Assembly: GCA_047967505.1 (NCBI GenBank)
Contig: CM106540.1
Direction: 5' to 3' (one strand)
Length of the DNA: 64,000 nucleotides
From: Dipteris shenzhenensis
Taxonomy: Eukaryota > Polypodiophyta > Polypodiopsida > Gleicheniales
Positions 12,201 through 21,832 of this stretch are shown piece after piece. The notes under the pieces are model-generated. The model ran no database searches and was not told the DNA's origin. It was given only the letters and a program-made list of their open reading frames with translations. The position numbers and the translations under genes are program-made. Numbering within the stretch: position 1 is the stretch's first letter; the number at the start of each line of letters is the position of its first letter.

Positions 12201-15200
12201 GGATCTCCTAAGAAAAGGCAACTCCACCAATATTATTGAAAATAAGCATTTCATGGCCTATTTCCAGCTTCAAGCAGATCTAACCACAGGCTATGAAAAA
12301 GAGATAGACCTCAAGGACACCGATGACATGGATGATTACCTTGAAGATCATAATGTCCCAGTTGTTAATGATGAAAAGATGGACTTACATGACCCATTCA
12401 CAGAGAGGTTGGTGGATGAAGTCAAATATGATGATGCCCTCTTTGATAATTATGGCTCTCAGGGTTATGAAAAAAGGCCACTACGACAATACTTAGCGGT
12501 ATGAACTCTCTATTTCTCAACTAAATACAATTTTTTAAATAAGATTTAAATTTAAAGATAATGACTCTAATCTCTCATATTTATTTACAGGCAATAGAGG
12601 GAGAAGAAATGGATGAAGTCAATACGGAGGCACTCCCTTCCACTTCAACAATGCAACCACCTCTAAATTTGATTGAAAAATCAAATTTAGCTGCATTAGA
12701 TAAAATGGAGAGCTCATTTCAAGTTAAGATCGTTTTGAAACGAGAACCTCAGTATTGAAGCTTTGGTAGAGAGGAGGTTTCAATCCTCTCCAATCCTTTA
12801 AAAGAGGTTAATGACAATGTTATCTTGGCCATTCTCAGGTAATGTTTATTTATTTATTGCTACTTCAATAAGCTAACATTTGTTTATTTATTCACAGTTC
12901 AGTTATATATCAGTTTCCTAGTGCAGAATGCAAATCAATTCTATGAGCTAATGTTTGTTTATTTCTTGGTGCAGTGTAGTTATTTCTCAACTTCCTAGTA
13001 CAGTGCAGCATCGTGTCTACATGCTCGATGCTCTCCTTTCTTCTATTCTTAGCTCTCCTCAAAAGACTATAGAAGATGTCTGTACCTGGTTAAGCCCTTT
13101 GAATTTAGATGGGGTGCGAGTCATCTTAATGCCTTATCATGAGGCGTAAGTATCAACTCTAACCTTATTTTTACTATTTCTTTGGCAAGTTTGTGTAAAA
13201 CAATAATCATTTTTATTCTGGTCGTGTAGCTCACATTGGAGTCTGATCTTCTGGGACCTTGAACTCAACCATTTATGGTTTGTGAATTCAATAGAAGGCT
13301 ATCATGCCAACTCCCCAAGGTAATTATTCTCTTAATATTTTTGATACTTTCTTATTTTGTATCTTATGATCATGACATATTAATATATTTCATATGTCAT
13401 GCTGGACAGTGCTGCATATCGGCTAGTATCTGCTGTCAGAACAACCACGGAGCAACAAGATCAAGTAGAATTCAAAAGACGTCTGCCAGTGGAGCAAAAA
13501 GATGGACACAGTTGTGGGTGGAGAGTCGCCTACAACTGCATGTTGTTTCTTAGAGAGATTTTTGATCTGGAGTTACCAGTCAAAATGGAATCATATACAG
13601 AAGCTGATCTGCTAGCATTTCGGGCTGAGAGTATTCAGCATCTAATTACTACCATTGGGAAACAACATGAAAATATGACTACATTGCAGCATGTATAAAA
13701 CCTTATCTTTATACTTGTATACTTGTTCCAGCCTTTAAGTGGGATGTATAAATCTCATGACTTTTTTATATTTTCCTCAAAAGGAGAAGAGAATGAGTTT
13801 AATGAAAGCATACTATCTTTATACTTTTATAATTATTTAAACCATTAATTTTATTTGGGATGTATAAATCTCATAACTTGTCTAATGAAAGCATGCTATC
13901 TTTATACTTCTATGATTATTTAAACCATTATTTTTATTTGGGATGTGTAAAAAATTTTTCATCCAAGAGAAGGAGAGACTCACTCTAATGAAAGCGTGTA
14001 TGAAACCTTTTTAAATTTTTGCTCCAAGCAGAGGAGAGACTTACACTAATGAAAGCATATATGAAACCTTATCTGCTTGTTTAAGCCTTTATTTGGGATG
14101 TGTACATCGCATAACTTTTTTATATTTTTATGGCAGAAGGAGGATGTGGAGGACATAGCAAGTGAAGAAGAATACGATGTAGACTACTCCCTCAATAAGA
14201 TGAGTCATAAAAATATGAATCTATTGGAGCAGATTGGAAGTTCATTCACTGCTATGTTGTTAATTCGACAACAACCTCATTTTTTTGAATTTGGTGAAGA
14301 AGAGATTTCAATCCTCTTGAATCCTAAGAATGAGGTTAATGTCAAAGTCATTACAACCATCCTCAGGTTTGATGCAGCCTTTTCCTTGGCTTTATACTTT
14401 GCTTATTTTGATTAAACCCAAGAAGCTAATACTTTTTTTTTAAATATAGCAATGTTATAGCAAATTTTCCGCAAAATATACAAAGCGTTTCATATATGCT
14501 CGATCCTCGTATTTCGGAAGTGCTTATCAACAAAGAAGAAACCATAGAGAATGTTTGCAAGTGGTTGAAGCACATTCCTATGAATGACGCACGAGTTATT
14601 TTTACAGCATATTATGAGAAGTAAGCATCAAACCCTACTTGTTTTTCCTATTGCATTTGCTAGAATTGTCTCAAACACAGTAATTATTCTTTATTGATAA
14701 TGCAGCTCACATTGGAGTCTGGTAGTCGTGGACATCCTTGCGAAGAAGTGCTTCTTTGCAAACTCAATGACATCCGTCCATGGCAATGTGTTAGAGTAAG
14801 TATAGACTACACTTGTTGTCACTTCTTGACATGTAGATTGATATGCAATGCACATATTCACTGTTGTTATATGTTTTGATATGCAGATCAGCTCGAAAAT
14901 TAGTAGATGCTATCGACATAGTAATGCGGCAATGTGACTTGGCACAACAAATAGAGTATATAACATGTCAGGTGTCACATCAAGATAATAGCCACATCTA
15001 TAATTGTGGATGGAGGGTGGGCTACAATTGCTTTTTGGTACTTGGTCAAATTTTTGAGATGCAAAATGACACCACACTATCAACATATACGGATTTGCAT
15101 CTCTATGCATTTATAACATGTACCATTCGAGCAATCATTGATTGCGAAATGAATGCCATCAAAGAGTCAAAGAGGATAGATGACCTCAACTCTACAAACA

Positions 15201-16494
15201 TGGCCTCATTAAAAGAATTGGGAAGCTCTTTTAATGTTAGGGTTATGATTCAACATAGACCTCAGTATCTTGAATTTGGGGGAGAAGAGATTTCAATTCT
15301 CTCTAGAGCTTCAAATGAGGTCAATAACAACGTTATGATGGCCATTCTCAGGTTTGATACAAACTTTTTCTCTACTTGATAATTCAATATTTTGATTTAA
15401 TCTAATAAGCTAATAAGCTAATATTCATTTATTTTGATTAAATCTAATAAGCTAATATTCATTTATTTGTTGGTGCAGTATAGTTATCTCACGATTTGGT
15501 AGAGTCGTACAAAATCGTGCGTATATGTTGGATTCCCTCCTTTCTCCTATACTTAGCGATAGCAGAAAGACGATAGCCGATGTTTGTAAATTGTTACAGC
15601 CTTTACATTTACATGGCGTGCGAGTCCTATTTATGGCATATCATGAGATGTAAGTATCATGGCAACCTTTATTTTCATCTTATACTAGCAACATTGTGTT
15701 AAATAATAATGGTTCTTAATTATTCGTGTAGGGAACATTGGAGTCTGGTGGTTTGGAACCTTGAAGACAACTATTGTTGGTTTGTTAACTCCATTGCAAG
15801 CTTTCATGGCTCAGTGCAAACGTAAGTATTCTATTAATCTGTTGTTACTTCTATATTATGTACCTTATGTGATAGATACACTAAGTTTTTTTAATATGTC
15901 ACGATGAGCAGGTCGATTGAGAAGTTGGTATCTGCTATCAGAGAAACAGGACAGTACAAAGACTCGGTAGACTTCCAAAAGCGTTTAGTAGTAGAGCAGG
16001 AAGATGGGCATAGTTGTGGGTGGAGAGTTGCCTACAACTGCATGTTGATTTTCAAAGAAATTTTCTCACTTATGCCACAGATCTCATCGGAAGACTCTTT
16101 GGAGCTCAAATATTCAGAGGAGGATATACAATTGTTTAGGGCTGAAATCATTCGAGACCTAATTGCTACCATTAGAATACAACGTGCAACTGAAGCAATA
16201 CCAGAGCTTTCCTTTAAGGAAGAGGAGACTGAGTCTACTATGAAAGCACTGCATACTACAGAAGAAGTAGAGACCCAATGTACACCTACAGCACCACAGC
16301 CTCCACTGGAAGCATCAGAAGAGTTGCCACCGCCTCCGCTTGCATTTAAGGAAGAGGATACTGAGTCTACTCCGAAAGCACTACATACTACAAAAGAAGT
16401 AGAGACCGAGTGTACATCTACAGTACCACAGCCTCCATTGGAAGCGTCCGAAGAGTTGCCAGAGTCTCCACTAGAAGCATCACAAGAGTTGTGA
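9289..16494 (+). CDS. Large multi-exon gene: ParB/methyltransferase-like protein plus three Ulp1-like modules
   Basis: Not a gene I recognise. The start ATG at 9289 follows an acceptor (CTTTTCTTGTAG, ends 9284). Inferred coding exons: 9289-12498, 12591-12838, 12975-13145, 13230-13319, 13410-13692, 14137-14366, 14450-14620, 14706-14795, 14887-15351, 15479-15649, 15732-15821, 15912-16494. All junctions are GT-AG and phases agree, giving 5802 nt (1934 codons with stop). Exon 1 (1070 codons) has a basic/acidic patch at residues 274-314, an IDGQHW motif near 455 like ParB/DGQHR proteins, and at 815-990 a run of segments resembling a permuted methyltransferase without DPPY. Three tandem C48-like protease modules follow. 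An in-frame TGA at 12756 interrupts the chain, so the product may stop at about residue 1125, or the gene may be a recent pseudogene. Confidence 0.6.
12591..13692 (+). pseudogene. Ulp1-like module A (four exons, in-frame TGA)
   Basis: First of three protease modules. Exons are 248, 171, 90 and 283 nt. Catalytic-type residues are visible: SHWSL at the 90-nt exon start (His), FVNSI (Asn where Ulp1 usually has Asp), and EQKDGHSCGWR with the nucleophile Cys and Gln six residues before it. Codon TGA at 12756-12758 falls where modules B and C read Phe or Leu (PQY-L-EFG), while the frame stays open on both sides, suggesting one recent nonsense change. The last exon either stops at TAA 13696 or is spliced at CAT|GTATAA into module B in frame. 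Confidence 0.65.
14137..15127 (+). CDS. Ulp1-like module B
   Basis: Second module. Exons 230, 171 and 90 nt are followed by the first part of a 465-nt exon that also carries the beginning of module C. It keeps SHWSL (His), FANSM (Asn) and NCGWRVGYN (Cys). The Gln-to-Cys spacing is two residues longer than in A and C, so B may be catalytically weaker. Exons two and three have exactly the sizes of the matching exons in A and C, which shows duplication of whole genomic modules. It starts with an acidic linker (residues EDIASEEEYD) spliced in frame to module A. Confidence 0.65.
15128..16494 (+). CDS. Ulp1-like module C with proline/acidic tail
   Basis: Third and best-kept module. It shares its first exon with the end of B (to 15351), then exons 15479-15649, 15732-15821 and 15912-16494. 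Residues: MEHWSL (His), FVNSIA (Asn), EQEDGHSCGWRVAYN (Gln and Cys). Clan CE enzymes (Ulp1/SENP, adenovirus-type proteases) cut ubiquitin-like conjugates or polyproteins; which applies here is unknown. The tail has two copies of a roughly 40-residue acidic, Pro-rich repeat (TEST.KALHTT.EVET) and ends at TGA 16492-16494. Confidence 0.65.
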
Positions 16495-16555
16495 TGCATG
16501 TATGATGTTGTGTTTGTAGTTTTTGTTGATTATACACCAATTTGTGACTTATTAC

Positions 16556-17025
16556 TTAAGTGGCATAATCATGATATTTATATAATTTCTTTATGCACAC
16601 AATTTTATGATATGAATGTGTGATGATGTGATTATTTGGAAATAAATCCTTGTGTGATGGGAATTCTGATATGAATATTTGATGATGTAATATTTGTAAT
16701 ATATTTATTTCATGCACACAATTTTATGATATGAATGTGTGATGATGTGATTATTTGAAAATAAATCCTTGTGTGATGAGAATTTTGATATGAATATGTG
16801 ATGATGTAATATTTGTAATATATTTCTTCATGCACACAATTTTATGATATGAATGTGTGATGATGTGATTATTTGAAAATAAATCCTTGTGTGATGAGAA
16901 TTTTGATATGAATATGTGATGATGTAATATTTGTAATATATTTCTTCATGCACACAATTTTATGATATGAATGTGTGATGATGTGATTATTTGGAAATAA
17001 ATCCTTGTGTAATGAGAATTTTATT
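16556..17025 (+). repeat. 118-bp tandem repeat, about four copies
   Basis: The landmark GATGATGTGATTATTTG recurs at about 16622, 16741, 16859 and 16977, a period of 118-119 bp, with high identity between copies. It is AT-rich, non-coding, and lies directly after the stop of the large gene, probably in or just beyond its 3' UTR. Confidence 0.9.
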
Positions 17026-17039
17026 CAGTTGGACAGTCT

Positions 17040-17835
17040 CCACTCACTTAAAGTAGAGCATTCGCAATGCTTCTCTCACTTTATTCCAACCCTTATCCTT
17101 ATCATCTCCACTCACTTAAAGTAGAGCATTCAATCTCCACTCGCTTTATTCCAACCCTTATCATAGTGAACACATCATGCCACTCACTTTATTCCAACCC
17201 TTATCCTTATCGTAGTGAACACATCGTGCCTTAGTGCACTTGTATTCTTCCATCCTAGTCTTTCCACAAACACTCTCTTATTTCTTACATCCTAGTCCTT
17301 CTGAGTAACTTGTATTCTTCTATCCTAGTCCTTCCGCAAACACTCTCAGAGTCTTCTTTCATCCATCCTGATAACCAAGTATCCTTCTGAGTAACTTGTA
17401 TTCTTCTATCCTAGTCCTTCCCCAAACACTCTCAGAGTCTTCTTTCATCCATCTTGATAACCAAGTATTCTTCTATCCTAGTTCTTCCACAAACACTCTC
17501 TTCTTTCATCCATCCTAGTGCTTCTCACATTAACTTGTATTCTTCTTGTATTCTTCTATCCTAGTCCTTCCGCAAACACTCTCAGAGTCTTCTTTCATCC
17601 ATCCTGATAACCAAGTATTCTTCTATCATAGTTCTTTTGCAGACACTCTCTTCTTTCTTGCATCCTAGTGCTTCTCATTAACTTGTATTCTTCTATCCTA
17701 GTCCTTCCGCAAACACTCTCAGAGTCTTCTTTCATCCATCTTGATAACCAAGTAATCTTCTATCCTAGTTCTTCCTCCACAGACACTCTCTTCTTTCTTT
17801 GCATTGTAGTCCATCTCCCTTTCTTTATCATCTCC
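17040..17835 (+). repeat. Pyrimidine-rich repeats upstream of the small gene
   Basis: Degenerate direct repeats built from TCTTCTATCCTAGTCCTTCC, GCAAACACTCTCAGAGTC and CATCCATCCTGATAACCAAG, repeated about six times. Earlier, CTCCACTCACTTAAAGTAGAGCATT occurs twice near 17040-17130. This is the promoter or leader interval of the gene at 17842; I see no clear TATA box. The pyrimidine bias resembles the region upstream of the related small gene at 41319 (minus). Confidence 0.7.
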
Positions 17836-17841
17836 CCACCC

Positions 17842-18294
17842 ATGGATGTCCTTGGCATTGTCGAAGACGTGGAGTTCGGAATTAACAATCTCAAAGAATG
17901 GATTGCTGACCAAGGAGCACAGAGAGAGGCCAGAATTCGACAAGGTTCTCCTTTGACACACATGGAGAGAGAGGAATTTGCTGCACAAAGGCACGCAGAG
18001 AGGGAGGAGACTCTCAAGATAGCAGACAGTGAAAGACTTCTAAGACGTATGATAAAAGCACGACAAGATCTATTAGATTTCTTAAGTAACCTGCGTTATC
18101 GTAGCTCTCGTCATGGGCGATTTGATGCGGATGCTGAGAGAACAATAAGAGCCTCTCAGAGAAATTATAAAGAAACAATTTGTGATTGCTTAAACTTCTT
18201 CTTCTCACGTAATTATGTTGAGGATACAGCTGTGGAGGCAGTGAAGGATTGGGTTGTTGAGAAGATAAGAGAGACCAATGATGAGATCTTCTAG
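17842..18294 (+). CDS. Small helical protein, partner of the large gene
   Basis: 150 codons. The ATG at 17842 sits in a good context (ACCATGG) and is chosen because the related copy at 41319-40875 aligns from this residue. The protein is charged, rich in Glu, Arg and Lys, and predicted mostly helical, with a conserved centre around RRMIKARQDLLDF, a YRSSRHGRF block and a C-terminal EAVKDWVVEKI helix. No enzyme motif is seen. It follows the large gene on the same strand and precedes the hairpin array, an order repeated in the 40-45 kb copy. I infer an accessory or DNA-binding protein of the transposon; function unknown. Confidence 0.65.
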   Translation: MDVLGIVEDVEFGINNLKEWIADQGAQREARIRQGSPLTHMEREEFAAQRHAEREETLKIADSERLLRRMIKARQDLLDFLSNLRYRSSRHGRFDADAERTIRASQRNYKETICDCLNFFFSRNYVEDTAVEAVKDWVVEKIRETNDEIF

Positions 18295-18311
18295 ACTTAG
18301 ATAAGAGAGAC

Positions 18312-18500
18312 TGTATTAAGGTGTTTTTTGACACCATATGGCTTTGTATTAAGGTGTTTTTTGACACCATATGGCCTTGTATTAAGGTGTTTTTTGACAC
18401 CATATGGCTTTGAGTAATATGATCTAGTACTTCTTGTACAAATGTGATGTTAAGATGATGTTAAGAGAGACTGTATTAAGGTGTTTTTTGGCACCATATG
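18312..18500 (+). repeat. GGTGT...ACACC hairpin array
   Basis: Four copies of a 33-34-bp unit starting TGTATTAAGG, each containing GGTGTTTTTTGACACC, a 5-bp stem with a six-base loop. Copies start near 18312, 18345, 18379 and 18472. The array begins about 18 bp after the small gene's stop. A cognate array with different sequence but the same stem lies at 40619-40852. Confidence 0.85.
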
Positions 18501-18790
18501 GCTTTGAGTAATATGATCTACTTCTTTACAAATGTGATGTGCTCTTTTTGAAATGTACTCTAGTTTTCATAACATGTCACGCCATTTTTTCTAATTTGAT
18601 TTTTTAAAATCTTACTTTTTTGTCTCTTTTAACAATGTGATGTACTCTATTTTTAACATCTCACGTCATTTTTTCTAATTTGATTTTTTTAAATCTTCTT
18701 TTTTGACTCAATGTTTTGTTTTATAAGAGCCTCTTTTTTTGAAATGTTTTATCCAGAATTATCTCACAAAATGAATTTGGATAGTGCAAG

Positions 18791-18816
18791 AGTCCAAAAT
18801 TAATGGAATAGGTGTT
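18791..18816 (-). repeat. Right TIR of copy 1
   Basis: Plus strand AGTCCAAAATT...GGTGTT; reverse complement AACACCTATTCC...TTTTGGACT. It matches the TIRs at 40396-40421 and 49206-49231 at all but two or three of 26 positions. Similarity to the 40.4-kb end continues inward (CCAAATTCATTTT and GGATAAAA blocks). Confidence 0.8.
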
Positions 18817-18860
18817 CTTCATGATTTTGTGTATTGCATGTGTGGTGAAATGTCACACGT

Positions 18861-20073
18861 TCGTGGCTGGTGTTGGGAAGAGTTGTCTTCTGCCATGCTT
18901 TTCGGATGATTCTTTCACGACAGGCTTCATCACTACCATAGGGTAAAACAAGACAATCATTTGATCTACTTAATATGCGCATGGATCGGGAGTCTAATTC
19001 ATCATTGGTCACATTTCAGAATAGACTTCAAAATAAGGACGGTCGAGCTTGATGGGAAATGTATTAACTGCAAATTTGGGATGCTGCTGGCCAAGAATGA
19101 TTTCATACTATTACCATAGGTAGGAAATTGAAGAGACTACAGATTACCTTGTTCATTTACACGAGCCGTGATGGTTTTATTGCTAAGCAAATCGTTTTTT
19201 TTTCCCAGCATATTATCAAGGAGCCATGGGAATCCTTCTCGTATACGATGTGATGGATGTATCATCCTTTTATAGTATCCTTCCATTACTTATTGTAAAC
19301 ATTTGTATGGTTTTTGGGTGCTGGTTTTTTTGTACTTAACGTCTACAATTCAAGATATCCGAAACTGCAAGAACTTGAACATAATGCTTTTGACAATGTA
19401 AACAAAGTTCTGATCGGTAACAAGGCAGATATGGATGAGAGCAAGAGGGTAGGTTTTCTCTTTAGGAGATCTTGATTCATATAGTTCTCTATTTAAGTCC
19501 AATTTAGATTGGAAAGATTTTCATATGGCACGTGACATGGGGTATAAGGAATGATTTAGATACTTCTCTATTTAAGTCTTGTTCAGATTTTCATAGGCAA
19601 GAGTCTTTCATTGTCAGTTTCTTGGTTTGACAGGTTGTGCCCACGTCACTTGGTCAAGCACTTGCAGATGAGTTTGGAATCAAGTTTTTGGAAACTATGA
19701 GTGGGCTCTCTTGTAAGCTGGAAATAGCTGAACGTCTCGTGGATGGAAATTTCAAAGGCAGATGCTGTTTTATGGTAATATGTCATTTTAGTTGCATCAA
19801 CTATCAGTATTAATTTTGTCATTTGTCCACTACTTTTGGGGGTAGAGTGCCAAAGCAAACAAAAGTGTTGAGGAGACATTTTTCGCCTTTGCAAGGGATA
19901 TAAAGCTGCAGCTTGCAGATACTAACTCTAAACCTGAAGTGAGTTCTCTTGATTCTCATTGTTGTCAATTCTATCTAATGCATTGAGCTGGGTGGATATC
20001 TGACTTGATGACATTTGCAGCCACCCGATTTGAAAATCAAGCCCGATCCTTCTCCAAACTCCTCCTTCCTCTA
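18861..20073 (+). pseudogene. RabE/Rab8-type GTPase pseudogene
   Basis: Exon-like pieces of a plant Rab GTPase lie in order with intron-like gaps. They are the P-loop region (GVGKSCLL, about 18867), FKIRTVELDGK (about 19027), LQIWDAAGQE followed by TGA where Arg is expected (about 19070), YYQGAMGILLVYD (about 19215), [19 protein letters not shown] (about 19393), VPTSLGQALADEFGIKF (about 19637), and SAKANKSVEETFFAFARDIK (about 19846). GTP-binding motifs G1, G3 and G4 can be traced. A stop in the switch II region, frameshifts in the fifth piece and loss of the N-terminal exon show it is dead. Retained introns mean it is not a processed copy. The TIR element ends just upstream, so its insertion may have cut the gene. 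Confidence 0.85.
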
Positions 20074-21190
20074 ACTAGTTATCTGAAAAAATGGTATGTT
20101 CTCTCTTTTTTGTAGGGCCAATCCACGTAGGCCCCTAGGGGTCCATTGGAGGATGCACACTGCAGTTGAAAGCGAGGAGCTTGGTTGTAATATCTTGGCT
20201 TGTCTTAAAATTTTCTACTTGCATTTAGAAGTATTTCTGATGGCAGCAGGAACTATTGAGGGCTTTGTCAATGATAGTCATTGTGAATGATTCATATTTT
20301 AAAGTGGCCTTCAGTGCAGCTGAGTTGAAATCCACATGGACCCAGTAGATGGAGAGGAATATTTTCAATTTAAAATATAATGCACCTTATGGATGATGAA
20401 GCAACATTGTGTAATGGTGCGTCATCATTCTATTGTGTTGCAAAGTCTAGGGTTCTTCCACGCATGTATTGCTATGGAGATGCAGGACCTTTTGTGGGTT
20501 CTGCATTGTTGTTTTCAAATTCCTGAGCAAGACTTGAATTAGTTCGCTATATCTAGTATTTTGGTCACCATAATGCCTTTTGAGCAGATGTTTTGGGTTC
20601 CTACTGCCTCCACAAATGGACAACACAGTAGATTTATTGCGTGGCCTCTGCTACCTCCTTGATTTTGCTGAGGATGCCTTAAATTGATGGGATTTAGTAA
20701 ATCAGGGCTCTTCAACTCAGTTTTTTGAAATAATAGCTAGTTTGTTTTCCAGTAAGGTGGTACTTTTACTAACAATGTTTCGTTGTGATAGTGCTTTGGT
20801 TCATTTGATCGATTTTTAGTAATCTATAGGCCATCAGTTTATTGGCACTGATGTTCAAAATATGCTATTGAAATTAGTGTCATGAGTTAACGTGAACATT
20901 TAAGAGTTTGCCTAGTATTGCTCAGGATAAAAACCAGCACCATTAACAGGAACTAAGTCTGGATTGGTATAAGGCTTCAGTTGGTATATGGCTTCATTGT
21001 TTTGCATACACCATAGCGTACATTGTAAGATCGTATTTACATTTTAACATTGTAAGATTGTTACATTTTATTGATCTTACTACGGAGGATACTCAAGTGA
21101 GAAAAGCTACAATTTTTACACAAGATTGGATCGAGGATATTTGTGGAATGTTTACACATGAGAATGGGTGAGTAAAGAGAAACATCCATC
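20074..21190. other. No gene recognised
   Basis: AT-rich DNA, possibly including the old 3' region of the Rab gene. A 64-codon frame at 20096-20290 has no recognisable features. I see nothing else. Confidence 0.5.
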
Positions 21191-21192
21191 TG

Positions 21193-21832
21193 TATCTAAT
21201 TCTCATATGGGACTTTTGATTTCCCTTAACATGTTATGAACATTGAAAACTCCAATATAGGAGATTAAGATTCCCATATGCGAATCATGACTGCATGAAA
21301 ACTCCCATGTGAGAATGTTTTCTAAATTTTCATTTTTAATGTGGGAATAGAACAAGGAAAAAATTAATGATGTGGGAGTACTATTAATGTTGTAATTTCT
21401 AATTCTCACATGGGAATTTATTGAGATGATATGAAAATTGGATATTCACATATGGGAGTTTAAGTTTCCCATATGGCATAATGTAGAAAGAGATTCCCAT
21501 GTAGGAATATTGTATGGCATAATGTAGAAAGAGATTCCCATGTGGGAATAGAAAAAGGGAATATTAATAATGTGGGAGTATAGCAACATGTAATTCTCAT
21601 ATGGGAATTTTGATTTCCCTGAAGACGATATGAACGTTGGATATTCCCATATGGGATAATGTAAGATTCATGGTTGCATAACAACTCCCATGTGAGAATA
21701 TTGAGTTTTAACACAAGGGTTTTTAAAATTTCCCTTTTCAATAGGGATTCCCATGTTAGAATGGAACATGGGAAAATTAATAACGTGGGAGTCAAAGGAA
21801 ACCCATGTGACAAACTCATATGGGAACAGGTC
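21193..21832. repeat. Dispersed CCCATATGGG / CCCATGTGGG palindromes
   Basis: At least 20 copies of a short near-palindrome (TTCCCATATGGGAA, CCCATGTGAGAAT, CTCATATGGGAATTT) in both orientations, 20-50 bp apart, with longer recurring segments such as GGAATATTGTATGGCATAATGTAGAAAGAG. It looks like a minisatellite with inverted units. Not coding. Confidence 0.8.

Noticed and set aside
12591-16494. Interpretation of the protease as an adenovirus/Polinton-type enzyme from a Maverick element
   Set aside because: No polymerase B, integrase, packaging ATPase or capsid genes are seen nearby; the Gln...CGW and HWSL pattern fits the Ulp1-like C48 group better, though clan CE members are related.
17719-18403. 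Minus-strand frames opposite the small gene, including repeated MVSKNTLIQ
   Set aside because: They are shadows of the plus-strand gene and of the hairpin repeat; the plus frame has the homologue at 40875-41319.
21193-21832. CCCATATGGG motifs as MADS-box CArG sites
   Set aside because: The CArG consensus needs six A/T bases between CC and GG; here there are four.
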